64,000 bases of DNA from Paenibacillus pasadenensis DSM 19293 (GCF_000422485.1 NZ_AULW01000015.1:1-64000), one strand, 5' to 3'; positions 7,996 through 16,480 are shown, numbered from the stretch's first letter. Numbers and translations are program-made. The notes: generated by a model from the sequence alone, not told the origin.

Positions 7996-8487
7996 TCACG
8001 CGATGTCCTGCCCCGCTTCCGCAGCGGCGGGCAGGACCCGCTCCTTGCTACGGCCGCGGCCGCCGAGCTTGAACACGACGATGCCCGCAGCCAGCAGCAA
8101 CACGCCGGCGAGCCGCGTCGGCTCCAGCGGCACCCGCTCCAGGCCGAGCCAGCCCATCGAGTCCCACAGCATGGCGAACGCCAGCTGCGAGCAGAGCGCG
8201 AGGCTGACGGCGAACGTCGGACCGAGCCGCTTCACGCCCTGCACCATGCAGGTGACGACGCCGATGCCGATCAGGCCGCTGAAGGCGAACCACGGCTCCA
8301 TGCCGGCCAGCTGGAACAGCGCCGCTCCTTCCGCCGCCAGCCCGAGCAGCAGCGCCGCCGCGAAGCCCATGCCGAGCACGAGCGTCGTCGTCGTCCACAT
8401 GCCGGCTTTGCGGTCGACGTTCGCGTTGAACAGATTTTGCAGGCTCAGCAGCAGTCCCGATGCCACAGCCCAGATGATGCCCGTCAT
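7996..8487 (-). CDS. YdcZ-type (DUF606) half-size DMT transporter, 163 aa
   Basis: A five-helix membrane protein of the DMT_YdcZ family, starting MTGIIWAVASGLLLSLQNLFNANVDRK. The QNLFNA segment and FAFSGLIGIGVVTCMV are typical of the family. Such half-size proteins are thought to dimerise, often as two different subunits encoded together. The start codon overlaps the stop of the Crp/Fnr gene (ATGA), so translation is probably coupled. A second YdcZ gene (9230-9658) opens the same operon. The hydrophilic C-terminal tail of about 25 residues is slightly long for the family. Substrate unknown. Confidence 0.85.
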   Translation of the reverse strand: MTGIIWAVASGLLLSLQNLFNANVDRKAGMWTTTTLVLGMGFAAALLLGLAAEGAALFQLAGMEPWFAFSGLIGIGVVTCMVQGVKRLGPTFAVSLALCSQLAFAMLWDSMGWLGLERVPLEPTRLAGVLLLAAGIVVFKLGGRGRSKERVLPAAAEAGQDIA

Positions 8488-9200
8488 TCCGATCGTCCTC
8501 CCGATTTCGGTTCGTAGATGTTTTCCTGCGCGAGCGCCGCAAGCGCGTCCCGGTCGCGGACCGCGATGCTCGAGCGCGCCCGCTCGATGAGCCCGTCGCG
8601 CGCGAACTGCAGCAGCACCCGGTTCAGATGCCGGTAGCTCGTGCCGATCAGGTTCGCCGCGTCTCGCAGCGCGCCGGCTTCCAGCCGGGCAGACTCGCGG
8701 CCGTCCTCCGCTCCGCAGACGCTGAGCAGATAGCTGGCGAGCCGCACCTCGACCGGATAGAGCAGGTTGAAGCTGAGCGAGTTGTTCTTCATCTGGAACT
8801 TGCGCGTGATGACCCCGAGCAGGAAGCGCAGGAACGGCGCATGATCGGCGGCCAGCCGGTCCGCCTCGCGGTACGGGATGCGGATGAGCGTCGCCGGCGT
8901 GACCGCCTCGACCGTATTCATCAGCTCCAGCCCGCGCTGCACGTACTCGATGTCGCCGAGCATCTCTGGCGGTCCGAGGAACGAGAGGATGAGCGACTTG
9001 CCGTCCGGCGTCGTCGTGTACACCTTGATCTTGCCCGCGGCGAGCAGCAGCAGGCTGTCCGATCGTCCGCCCTGGCGGACGATCGCCTCGCCCGGCTCGG
9101 CCGTGACGAGCGACGCCCGCCGCGCCAGCTCCGGCGGAATCGCCTCGCCGAGGCCCAGCTCAAGCAGATGCCGCCGGATCGTCTCCGCTTCGCTTTCCAT
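8484..9200 (-). CDS. Crp/Fnr-family transcriptional regulator
   Basis: 238 aa. A cyclic-nucleotide-binding-like beta-roll fills about residues 15-110, with GEAIVRQGGRSDSLLLLAAGKIKVY. A dimerisation helix follows, then a C-terminal HTH near 170-215 with DAANLIGTSYRHLNRVL as the recognition region. No Cys cluster for an Fe-S centre is visible, so it is not a classic Fnr. The start at 9200 has AGGAGG seven bases upstream; longer in-frame openings lack an SD. It lies between two YdcZ-type transporter genes and overlaps the second by 4 bp, so it probably controls the transporter operon, perhaps in response to its substrate. Confidence 0.88.
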   Translation of the reverse strand: MESEAETIRRHLLELGLGEAIPPELARRASLVTAEPGEAIVRQGGRSDSLLLLAAGKIKVYTTTPDGKSLILSFLGPPEMLGDIEYVQRGLELMNTVEAVTPATLIRIPYREADRLAADHAPFLRFLLGVITRKFQMKNNSLSFNLLYPVEVRLASYLLSVCGAEDGRESARLEAGALRDAANLIGTSYRHLNRVLLQFARDGLIERARSSIAVRDRDALAALAQENIYEPKSGGRSE

Positions 9201-9229
9201 CCTCATGCCTCCTCTCTGGCGCTGCCCGG

Positions 9230-9658
9230 TCATCCGATCGCCAGCAGCAGCACGCCGCCGGCCATGAGCGCGAAGCCGGCCGCCTGCGCCGGGCCGACGC
9301 TGATTCGCTTCGAGCCGAGCCAGCCTCTCCACTCGATCAGGAACGTGAGGGCGAGCTGGCCGAGCAGGACGAGCGACGTCGTCAGCGTGATGCCGATCTG
9401 ATGGATGGCCGTCACATTGCCGAAAATGATGAGCGCGCCGAGCGCGCCTCCGGTCGCGTAGACCGGCTTGACCGCCAGCAGCGTCCGCGGCTGCAGGCCG
9501 CGCAGCAGCAGCGCGAGCGCGAGCGCCCCGACGAAGCCGGTCAGCTGCGTCAGCGCCGCCGCCTGCCAGGTGCCGATCGCTTCGCCGATGACGCTGTTGG
9601 CGGCGCCCTGCAGCGTGATGAACCCGCCGGCCGCGATCGCGGCGAGGATGCCTTTCAT
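9230..9658 (-). CDS. YdcZ-type (DUF606) half-size DMT transporter, 142 aa
   Basis: A five-helix DMT_YdcZ protein: MKGILAAIAAGGFITLQGAANSVIGEAIG, then a GNVTAIHQIGITLTTSLVLLGQLALTFLIEW segment typical of the family. It ends directly in the fifth membrane helix. The ATG at 9658 has GGAGTGGG seven bases upstream, better than an in-frame start 24 bases earlier. It is the first gene of the operon ydcZ, crp, ydcZ, with 29 bp to the regulator gene. The two YdcZ proteins differ from each other in sequence and so could form a heterodimer. Substrate unknown. Confidence 0.85.
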   Translation of the reverse strand: MKGILAAIAAGGFITLQGAANSVIGEAIGTWQAAALTQLTGFVGALALALLLRGLQPRTLLAVKPVYATGGALGALIIFGNVTAIHQIGITLTTSLVLLGQLALTFLIEWRGWLGSKRISVGPAQAAGFALMAGGVLLLAIG

Positions 9659-9747
9659 GATGATGCCCACTCCATTCCTCATCCGATGGTTTTCCCTACG
9701 AATCGTACTTTAACCGTTCGGATCGGAAAGGAAAAGGACATATGTCC

Positions 9748-10191
9748 TCAGCCGAAGAAGAGATCGGCGATCGTGCTTCCTTCGCCGCTTTTCTTTCCGC
9801 GAAGCACGTCGGGATCGGACACCTTCACCAGGCCGCAGCCCTGGCAGCTGACGAACAGATAATGATGATGCTGCAGGTCGATCAGCTTGCTGAGGCCCGT
9901 CCCGGTCATCGCGACCTCGGTCGCCTCCGCCTCGTTGCCTCCGCAGTCCCTGCACCGGAACCGACGGCAGACGAAGTCCTCGAGGGACTCGCCGCCTTCG
10001 CGGTCCCAATCGCCGCTGTCCTCGCTGGCATCGGCCTGCCGGACGGCGGCTTCATCCGCCTCGTCGCCGCTCGGCTCGAGGCCGGTATCGAGATGCTCCG
10101 GCAGCACCTCGTGCCGGCACTCGGGACAGATGCTTCCTTGCAGCACGACCGTTCGGCCGCACCATGGACATTCGATCGGATGGTCGTTCAT
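9748..10191 (-). CDS. Two-zinc-ribbon nucleic-acid-binding-like protein
   Basis: 147 aa with two separate zinc motifs. The N-terminus has CPWCG then CPEC (about residues 8-26). After an acidic linker rich in Asp and Glu (about 35-75), a second module has CRDCGG, then GTGLSKLIDLQHH, then VSCQGCGL and a closing TIADLFFG. This second module matches the zinc_ribbon_13 family, which is otherwise found as a free-standing small protein. The start has GAGGAGAGG just upstream; a start 30 bases earlier is less good. Role unknown. It lies alone between the ydcZ operon and the ABC exporter genes, with a 26-bp gap to the exporter stop codon. Confidence 0.7.
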   Translation of the reverse strand: MNDHPIECPWCGRTVVLQGSICPECRHEVLPEHLDTGLEPSGDEADEAAVRQADASEDSGDWDREGGESLEDFVCRRFRCRDCGGNEAEATEVAMTGTGLSKLIDLQHHHYLFVSCQGCGLVKVSDPDVLRGKKSGEGSTIADLFFG

Positions 10192-10217
10192 CGGATCCTC
10201 TCCTCGCCTCGTTAAAG

Positions 10218-11960
10218 TCAATGCTGGGAAACCTGCCGCTCCTCGAACTGATGGCGGTGCAGCTCGCGATAGCGTCCGCCGGCGCGCATCAGCTCATCAT
10301 GGGTGCCCCTCTGCTCGATGCGCCCTTCGTGCAGCACGAGAATCTGATCCGCGCGGCGGATCGTGCCAAGCCGGTGGGCGACGACGATCGATGTCCGGCC
10401 TTTCATGAGGCTGGCCATCGCCTTTTGGATCTCCAGCTCCGCGAGCGTGTCGACGCTGCTTGTCGCCTCGTCGAGCAGCAGCACATCCGGGTCGGCCAGC
10501 AGCGTGCGCGCGATCGAGATGAGCTGGCGCTGGCCCAGGCTCAGGTTGCCGCCCTCCGGAGCAAGGCGGGTGTCGTAGCGGTCCGGCAGCTTCTGGATGA
10601 AGCGATGCGCCTGCGCCGCGCGCGCCGCCGCCTCCACCTCCGCGTCGCTCGCATCGAGCCGACCGTACCGGATGTTCTCGCGGACGGTGCCGCTGAACAA
10701 TTGCGTCTCTTGCAGCACGATGCCGATCCGGCTGCGCACGTCGTCGCGATGCAGCGAGGCGAGGTCGACGCCGCCGATGGAGATCGTGCCGGAGGTCGGA
10801 TCGTGGAAGCGCGCGAGCAGCGAGACGATCGTCGATTTGCCGGCGCCCGTCGGGCCGACGAGCGCGGTCATCGTGCCGGCCGGGACGGCGAAGGAGACAT
10901 CCCGCAGCACCGCTGCGCCTGCGCCATACCCGAAGCCGACCTCGCGGAACTCGACCTCTCCCTGCAGGACAGGCGGCCGCTCGCAACGCTCCGCGGCGGA
11001 GCGCTCCGGCTCCGTGTCCAGCGTCTCGAAGATGCGCTCGGCGCCGGCGACGCCGGCTTGGATCAGGTTGTACTGGTTGGCCAGCTCGTTGACCGGTCCG
11101 CTGAACTGGCGGGAATACCCGAGGAAGCTGACGACGAGGCCGACCGAGGCGAGCTCGCGCGAGGCGAGCCAGCCGCCGGCCGCCGCGATCAGCAGGTAGT
11201 TCAAGTGGCCGAGCAGATTCATGGACGGCCCCATCAGGCCGGAGTAGATCTGCGCCCGCGTGCCGGCCGCCCGCAGCCGCTTGTTGACAGCGGAGAATTC
11301 GGCTGCTGCGCGCTCCTCTTGGTGAAACAGCGTGACGACGTGGCGGCCGGTCACCGTCTCCTCGATGCGGCTGTTCGCCTCGGCGAGCTCGACCTGCTGC
11401 AGCTTGAACTGGCTGCGCGTCGTGCGGGCGACGAGCCGCGCCACGCCGTATAGCAGCGGCACCGTCGAGACGGCGACGAGCGTCAGCAGCGGCTGCAGCC
11501 ACAGCATGAGCGCCAGGCTGCCGACGATCGAGATGACGCTGGAGATGAGCTGCACGAGGCTCTGGTTCAAGCTGTTCGAGACGTTGTCGAGGTCGTTGGT
11601 CGTGCGGCTCATCAGCTCGCCGTGCGAGCGCTGCTCGTAAAAGCCGACGGGCAGCCGCTGCATGCGGGCGAACAGCTCGCCGCGCAGCTGCCAGACCGTG
11701 CGCTGGGTGACGGCGGCGAGCAGCCGCGCCTGCAGCCAGCCCGCCAGGCTGCCGAGCAGATAGACGGCGGCCAGCGTCAGGCAGATCGCGGCGAACCCTC
11801 CGCTGCCGCCGATCAGCGCGTCGAGCGCTTGCCCGGTCAAATACGGAGCTGCAAGCGCGCAGCCCGAAGCGCCTAGCGTCGAGACGCCGATGGCGAGCAG
11901 CAGGCGGCGGCTTTGCAGCAGATAGGCGCCGAGGCGGCGCAGCGCCGTGGAGGTTTTCAT
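10218..11960 (-). CDS. Heterodimeric ABC exporter subunit, catalytically complete half (YheH/BmrD type)
   Basis: 580 aa: a six-helix ABC membrane domain (about 1-310) fused to an ATPase domain (about 335-575). Walker A is GPTGAGKST and Walker B ends in VLLLDEAT with the catalytic Glu. The H-loop is VVAHR. The signature motif is altered to LSLGQ rather than LSGGQ. The start overlaps the stop of the upstream partner by 4 bp (ATGA), so both halves are probably made together. Since its partner has the intact LSGGQ but a degenerate Walker B and H-loop, the pair should have one active and one degenerate ATP site, as in BmrCD and LmrCD multidrug exporters. Substrate unknown. Confidence 0.92.
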   Translation of the reverse strand: MKTSTALRRLGAYLLQSRRLLLAIGVSTLGASGCALAAPYLTGQALDALIGGSGGFAAICLTLAAVYLLGSLAGWLQARLLAAVTQRTVWQLRGELFARMQRLPVGFYEQRSHGELMSRTTNDLDNVSNSLNQSLVQLISSVISIVGSLALMLWLQPLLTLVAVSTVPLLYGVARLVARTTRSQFKLQQVELAEANSRIEETVTGRHVVTLFHQEERAAAEFSAVNKRLRAAGTRAQIYSGLMGPSMNLLGHLNYLLIAAAGGWLASRELASVGLVVSFLGYSRQFSGPVNELANQYNLIQAGVAGAERIFETLDTEPERSAAERCERPPVLQGEVEFREVGFGYGAGAAVLRDVSFAVPAGTMTALVGPTGAGKSTIVSLLARFHDPTSGTISIGGVDLASLHRDDVRSRIGIVLQETQLFSGTVRENIRYGRLDASDAEVEAAARAAQAHRFIQKLPDRYDTRLAPEGGNLSLGQRQLISIARTLLADPDVLLLDEATSSVDTLAELEIQKAMASLMKGRTSIVVAHRLGTIRRADQILVLHEGRIEQRGTHDELMRAGGRYRELHRHQFEERQVSQH

Positions 11961-13846
11961 GCGGGCTCCGCCCCTTTCTGGGATTCATCCAGCTCTCGGT
12001 AAAGGGGGCTCGACGCCAGCAGCTGCTCCTGCGTGCCGACAGCGGCCAGCCGCCCTTCGTCCAGCACGACGATCCGGTCGCAGCGGCGCAGCGAGGCCAG
12101 CTTCTGCGAGACGAGCAGCAGCGTGCAGCTCTCGCCCATCCGCTCGATCGACTCGGTGATCGCCGTCTCCGTGGCGGCGTCGACGGCGCTCGTGCTGTCG
12201 TCGAGCAGAAGCAGCTCCGGCTTCAGCAGGAGCGTGCGCGCGATCGACAGCCGCTGCCGCTGGCCGCCGGACAGGTTGACGCCTTTTTGCCCGAGCCGGG
12301 TGCCGTAGCCCTCCGGCAGCGCGCCGACGAAGCCGGCCGCAAAGGCGCTGCCGGCCGCTTCGAGCATGTCGGACTCCGGGGCGTCCGGGCGGCCGTAGCG
12401 GATGTTGTCCGCGATCGAGCCGCTGAACAGATGCGCCTGCTGAAGCACGAGTCCGACCTTGGAGCGAAGCTCCTCCGGGTCCCATTCGCCGAGCGGCTTG
12501 CCTTGAAGGCGGATCGATCCTTCGGTCGGCTGGAGCAGGCCGGCCGTCAGCAGCGCGAGCGTCGACTTGCCGGATCCGTTCATGCCGACGATGCCGATGC
12601 TCTCGCCTCGCCGGATGCTCAGGCTGAAGCCGCGCAGCGCGTATTCGTCCGAGCCGGGGTAGCGGTAGGCGACCGCGCTCCATTCCAGATACGGCGCTTC
12701 CCGCGCAGCGGCTCGAGCGCTCTCCGGCATACCTGATGGATCGTCCAGCGGCGCATCGCCTTGCTGCAGGGCGGCGTCTGCCGCTGCGTCACGCGCCGCA
12801 TTTGGATCGACTTCTGGCGCTTCTTTGCGCTTTCGCTCCGCATCTGCATGGCTGCCGGAACCCGCTTCGTCCTTCGCCCCCAGCACCTCGCGGATGCGGG
12901 TCGCGGACGCCGTCGCCCGGGACAGCGTCAGCAGATGGTTGCCGAGGCCGTTCAGCGACAGCAGCAGCTGGCTCAGATAAGTGAGGTAGGCGGCCAGCTG
13001 CCCCGGCTGGATCGAGTCGGAGCCGGCCAGCGCTCCGCCGTACCAGAGCGCCGCCGCCGTCGTGAAGCCGAGCAGCAGCGACAGCAGCGGCTGGCTGAGC
13101 GCGCCGATGCGAGCGGCGGCAAGGCTGCTCGCGCGGTAGCCGTCGTTCGCGGCGCCGAATCGCGCTTCCTCATGCGGCGCGCGCACGAACGCCTTGACGA
13201 CGCGCATGTTCGCGAGGCTTTCCTGCAGCCGCGTATTGACCTCGTCGAGCGCCTGCTGCACCGAGGCGAACAGCGGCACCGTCGTCCGCTTCAGCCAGAC
13301 GAGCAGCACGGCAAGCGCAGGCACGGTGACGATGAGCACGAGCGACAGCCGCGGGCTGAGCGCGATGCACATGACGAGGCTGCCGAGCGCGATGAACAGA
13401 CTGCGAGCCAGCATCCGCAGCGCGACGAGCGTCGTCTGCTGGAGCTGCGAGACGTCGCCGGTGAGGCGCGTGACGAGGCTGCCGGTGCCGAAGCGGCCCA
13501 GCAGCTCCGGCGACAGCCGCATCGTCCGCCGGTAGAGGCCTTCCCTCAGATCGGCGCCGAACCGCTGGGAAGCGAGCGTGGAAAAGACCGTGCAGCCGAT
13601 GCCTCCCGCCAGGCCGACCAGCGCGGCCAGCAGCATCCACCCGCCGACCGTCCAGATTGAGGAGGTGTCCCCGCCGATGATGCCCTCGTCGAGAATGCGG
13701 GCCATCAGCCTCGGCTGCAGCAGGTCCATCGCGACCTCCAGCAGCATGAGCAGCGGAGCCGCGACGGCGACCGCGAGATGAGGCCGCATATAGCTGCGCA
13801 GCCGAATTCGAGCCGCTTGCGGCGGCGAGCCGGTCGTTTTGTTCAT
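11957..13846 (-). CDS. Heterodimeric ABC exporter subunit, degenerate half (YheI/BmrC type)
   Basis: 629 aa: six-helix membrane domain (about 15-320), a charged Ala/Asp-rich linker of about 65 residues, then the ATPase. Walker A is GMNGSGKST and the signature is intact LSGGQ. Walker B is LLLLDDST, with Asp in place of the catalytic Glu. The H-loop is LVSQK, with Gln in place of His. These are the marks of the non-catalytic subunit in a heterodimeric exporter. The chosen ATG at 13846 has only a weak SD (GGGATG); an alternative GTG at 13873 has none and lies beside a palindrome. A perfect 14-bp palindrome at 13876-13889 probably marks the operator of this two-gene operon. Confidence 0.92.
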   Translation of the reverse strand: MNKTTGSPPQAARIRLRSYMRPHLAVAVAAPLLMLLEVAMDLLQPRLMARILDEGIIGGDTSSIWTVGGWMLLAALVGLAGGIGCTVFSTLASQRFGADLREGLYRRTMRLSPELLGRFGTGSLVTRLTGDVSQLQQTTLVALRMLARSLFIALGSLVMCIALSPRLSLVLIVTVPALAVLLVWLKRTTVPLFASVQQALDEVNTRLQESLANMRVVKAFVRAPHEEARFGAANDGYRASSLAAARIGALSQPLLSLLLGFTTAAALWYGGALAGSDSIQPGQLAAYLTYLSQLLLSLNGLGNHLLTLSRATASATRIREVLGAKDEAGSGSHADAERKRKEAPEVDPNAARDAAADAALQQGDAPLDDPSGMPESARAAAREAPYLEWSAVAYRYPGSDEYALRGFSLSIRRGESIGIVGMNGSGKSTLALLTAGLLQPTEGSIRLQGKPLGEWDPEELRSKVGLVLQQAHLFSGSIADNIRYGRPDAPESDMLEAAGSAFAAGFVGALPEGYGTRLGQKGVNLSGGQRQRLSIARTLLLKPELLLLDDSTSAVDAATETAITESIERMGESCTLLLVSQKLASLRRCDRIVVLDEGRLAAVGTQEQLLASSPLYRELDESQKGAEPA

Positions 13847-13875
13847 CAGACATCCCAACTTTCCGTTTTGCACTT

Positions 13876-13889
13876 TACGATATATCGTA
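13876..13889 (-). promoter_or_regulatory. Perfect 14-bp palindrome (probable operator) before ABC exporter operon
   Basis: TACGATATATCGTA is identical on both strands and lies 30 bp upstream of the exporter start codon, in an AT-rich promoter-like stretch. PadR-type regulators of drug exporters bind AT-rich palindromes with ATAT centres, but no regulator gene lies nearby and the link is inference. Confidence 0.55.
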
Positions 13890-13927
13890 TTGATTTAAGT
13901 TCCATTTTAAGGCGGACCGTCTTCATC

Positions 13928-13945
13928 GTCAATGCTGAAAACGCC
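13928..13945. repeat. 18-bp direct repeat, left copy
   Basis: GTCAATGCTGAAAACGCC occurs here and again at 14833-14850, 905 bp away, bracketing the first repeat island. On the minus strand both copies place GGCGTTTTC after a GC-rich hairpin, so both may be parts of terminators. Confidence 0.75.
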
Positions 13946-14106
13946 GCGCATGGCCGGCGCACGGCGAGATGGGAATCATCGTTTCGGACGGCGATGCTGC
14001 CCCGTCCGATCCATCGCAGCGTCTCGCTTCGGCTTTGGTGGCTATGCCATGGTTGCCAGAGCCGAAACGGCGCCTCCTTCCCGTTGCGGGCATTGAAAAC
14101 CGGCAT

Positions 14107-14151
14107 CCGCTTCGCGGAGCAGACCCCTGACCGGCAACCGCTTCGCGGAGC
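14107..14151. repeat. Repeat island 1: short form of array A (2 units)
   Basis: The unit core CCGCTTCGCGGAGC occurs at 14107-14120 and 14138-14151, each preceded by ACCGGC. The same unit occurs nine times in island 2 (44611-44892). The core can fold as CCGCT/AGCGG with a 6-nt loop when followed by GG. Confidence 0.85.
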
Positions 14152-14350
14152 GGAGACTCGTTCCGATCTCCCTGGAGCCCAGATTCCTTTGATCCCATTC
14201 CCCAGCAGGGGTGGAATCCGGCCTCCAAGGTAACCGCTGCCGCTTCTCCACGAGTTCCCCGCCACGCTTCGCTCCGGTCCGCAAGCTCTACTCATGTCCC
14301 GCATACGGAGCGCAGCTCCACAACACCAAGCCCCCACTTTCCTTTTAGAT
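14152..14350. repeat. Repeat island 1: shared core segment
   Basis: About 200 bp that recur with only scattered differences at 44893-45087. Both copies run from GACTCGTTCCGATCTCCCTG through CCAGCAGGGGTGGAATCCGG to ACTTTCCTTTTAGATC. Differences between the copies change residues in every frame, so conservation as protein is not evident. Open frames cross this stretch on the minus strand, but none has convincing start signals. Confidence 0.85.
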
Positions 14351-14640
14351 CCGAGCTGCTCGGTTTTTCCGCGCAATTCCCCCCCGTTTCGCCACCTGCC
14401 TACCGGAGTTACTCGGTTTTTCCGCGCAACTCCCTCCATTCCGCCACCAGCCAACCCGAGTTACTCGGTTTTTCCGCGTAACTCCCTCCGTTCCGCCGTC
14501 CGCCTACCCGAGTTACTCGATTTTTCCGCGCAACTCCCTCCGTTTCGACTCCTGCCTTCCCGAGCTGCTCGGTTTTTCCGCGCAATTCTCCCCCATTCCG
14601 CTCATTAGCACAGTTAAGTAACTCGATTATTTCGACTTAA
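14351..14640. repeat. Repeat island 1: array B (5 units of about 52 bp plus a decayed sixth)
   Basis: Units start at 14351, 14403, 14456, 14508 and 14560, a period of 52-53 bp. Each holds a small hairpin, CCGAG-TTA-CTCGG or CCGAG-CTG-CTCGG, followed by TTTTT, then CCGCGYAACTCCCTCCRTT. A sixth, decayed unit follows (AGTAACTCGATTATTTCG). From 14641 to 14832 no gene or repeat is seen. Confidence 0.88.
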
Positions 14641-14832
14641 CGCCTCAACTTCGAGCCTCCATCTACTATTCCTTACTCGAACGAGCTTACCCAGGAGCGT
14701 CAGCTCCTCCGATACTTACGCATCGGAGAGGGGATTCTGTCTACTGCCTCCCCGGCATGCGACAAGGCGAAGCGCTGCGAAATTCGTGTTCCATAGGCCG
14801 GCTGCTCCGGCTCACCCCGGATACGAGCAATA

Positions 14833-14850
14833 GTCAATGCTGAAAACGCC
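14833..14850. repeat. 18-bp direct repeat, right copy
   Basis: Second copy of GTCAATGCTGAAAACGCC (first at 13928-13945). Its last bases form part of the terminator of the rhodanese gene. Confidence 0.75.
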
Positions 14851-14870
14851 ACGGGCATCATGCCCGTGGC
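14843..14870 (-). terminator. Rho-independent terminator of rhodanese gene
   Basis: GCCACGGGCA and TGCCCGTGGC form a 10-bp stem with a 3-nt loop; on the minus strand it is followed by GTTTTC. Confidence 0.8.
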
Positions 14871-14941
14871 GCTCTTGCATCAGCCTGCATCAACTTGCAT
14901 AAGCGTCAGTCAGCCTCAACTTGCCTCTGTCTCAACTTGCC

Positions 14942-15373
14942 TCAGCCGACGACCGGCGCGCTGCCGGCTCGGCTCCCTTCGACCGGGAATCCATCCCGCT
15001 GCCAGTACTCGATGCCGCCGAGCATCTCCTTGACCCGGAAGCCGAGCTCGGAGAAACGCAAGCCTGCTTTGGCCGCGCCGTTGCAGGCCGGGCTCCAGCA
15101 GTACAGGACGAGCAGCCGGTCCTTGGGCCAGCCGGCCGTCGAATCGGGGCTGATATCGCCGTACGGCAGGCTGACCGCCCCGGCCGCATGGCGTTCCGCA
15201 TAGGCGGAGGCGGCGCGAACGTCGACCAGCAGGAACGAGTCGAGGCCGGTCAGCTGATCGTGGCGCACATCGGACGGATCCGTCTCGACGGACAGCTTCC
15301 CGAGGAAGTGGCGGCGCGCTTCTTCCGGCGATGCGGCAGGCGTTTCATGGACGAGCGAAATCGGGCTTTTCAT
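14942..15373 (-). CDS. Rhodanese-like domain protein
   Basis: 143 aa, a single rhodanese domain (about 30-135). The domain opens with FLLVDVRAASAYAERHAAGAVSLPY. The active-site loop is YCWSPACNGA, where the first Cys is the expected persulfide carrier and a second Cys lies four residues later. These proteins move sulfane sulfur between acceptors; the partner is unknown. AAGGAG lies 10 bases before the ATG. It follows the LysR gene on the same strand with a 114-bp gap and has its own terminator downstream. Confidence 0.88.
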   Translation of the reverse strand: MKSPISLVHETPAASPEEARRHFLGKLSVETDPSDVRHDQLTGLDSFLLVDVRAASAYAERHAAGAVSLPYGDISPDSTAGWPKDRLLVLYCWSPACNGAAKAGLRFSELGFRVKEMLGGIEYWQRDGFPVEGSRAGSAPVVG

Positions 15374-15487
15374 CGGTCATCATCTCCTTGGCTTAGGTTT
15401 GTTCAACCTTGGAAATGATCCTACCACGAGCCGGCCCGCATCCGTTATCCAACGGTTTCGATGGCAGCCATCGCCCGCGCCGATGGA

Positions 15488-16408
15488 TCACGCTCTTCGA
15501 GGCGGCTCGGCTCCCTCTGTCCGTCCGAGCGGTACGTCGGCGCCGACGCTGGCCAGAAACTGGACAAACGCCGGCGACGACCGCCGCTTCGGCAAATGGA
15601 CGAGCTGGATGTGGAACTCGGCGGCCAGCGGCTCCGTGAACGCGGCGGCGCAGAGCTTGCCCTCCTCGACCTCCTGCCGCACGGCGATCGACGGCAGCAG
15701 CGCGACGCCCAGTCCTTGGGCGACGCAGCGCTTGATCGCCTCGATGCTGCCGAGCTCGCAGGAGATCCGCGCCTCCGCGCCGATCTCCTGGAGCCGCCGC
15801 AGCAGCGCCGCCCGGTACGTGCAGCCGTCCTCGGTCAGCACGAGCGGCTCCCCGTCCAGCTCCGCTGCAGCAGCCTCCGTACGCCCGGCCAGCCGATGGC
15901 CCGGCGCGCAGACGAGCAGCAGCGGCTCCGGCCGCAGCAGATGCACATCCAGCTCCGGCTCCCGCAGCGGCGGATCCAGAATGAGAGCCGCATCGAGCGT
16001 GCCCGACTTGACGCCGCGGATCAGCTCCGGCTCATTGCCGGGCAGCAGCGTCAGCGAGACGTTCGGCTGCCTCTGCCGAAAAGCCTGCAGATGCGGCGGC
16101 AGGAAATACGAGGCGAGCGTCTCAATTGAGCCGATCGTCAGGCTGACCTCTACCGCCGCTCCGACCGCTTCCAGCGACTCGGCATGCAGGCGCAGCATCT
16201 CCTTCGCATAGCCGAGCAGCTTTTCGCCCGCCGCCGTCAGCTCCATCCTTCTGCCTCTGCGCTCCAGCAGCTCGGTTCCGTACAGCTCCTCCAGCTTCTG
16301 CAGCTGCGCCGTCACGCTCGACTGGGCGTAGCCGAGCCGTTCGGCGGCCTTCGTGATGCTGCCGCAGGCGGCGACCTCGCGGAAGCTTCGCAGGCAGATC
16401 AGGTCCAT
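15488..16408 (-). CDS. LysR-family transcriptional regulator
   Basis: 306 aa. The N-terminal winged HTH (about 1-60) reads LRSFREVAACGSITKAAERLGYAQSSVTAQLQKLEELYG, typical of LysR. The effector domain (about 88-295) carries the usual two-lobe pattern, with ALILDPPL and QGLGVALLPSIAV. The ATG has GAGGAGG seven bases upstream. Neighbours are a rhodanese gene downstream and yebC upstream on the same strand with its terminator between. No divergent target gene is present, so the regulated gene is unclear. Confidence 0.9.
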   Translation of the reverse strand: MDLICLRSFREVAACGSITKAAERLGYAQSSVTAQLQKLEELYGTELLERRGRRMELTAAGEKLLGYAKEMLRLHAESLEAVGAAVEVSLTIGSIETLASYFLPPHLQAFRQRQPNVSLTLLPGNEPELIRGVKSGTLDAALILDPPLREPELDVHLLRPEPLLLVCAPGHRLAGRTEAAAAELDGEPLVLTEDGCTYRAALLRRLQEIGAEARISCELGSIEAIKRCVAQGLGVALLPSIAVRQEVEEGKLCAAAFTEPLAAEFHIQLVHLPKRRSSPAFVQFLASVGADVPLGRTEGAEPPRRA

Positions 16409-16435
16409 CGGCCTTCCTCCTCGCTCAGGGATGGG

Positions 16436-16468
16436 ATAAAAAAACAGACCCGCGCGTAAGCGCGAGTC
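16436..16468 (-). terminator. Terminator of yebC
   Basis: On the minus strand a GACTCGCGC/GCGCGGGTC hairpin with a 4-nt loop is followed by TGTTTTTTT. Confidence 0.85.
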
Positions 16469-16480
16469 CGGCGGAGGCGG

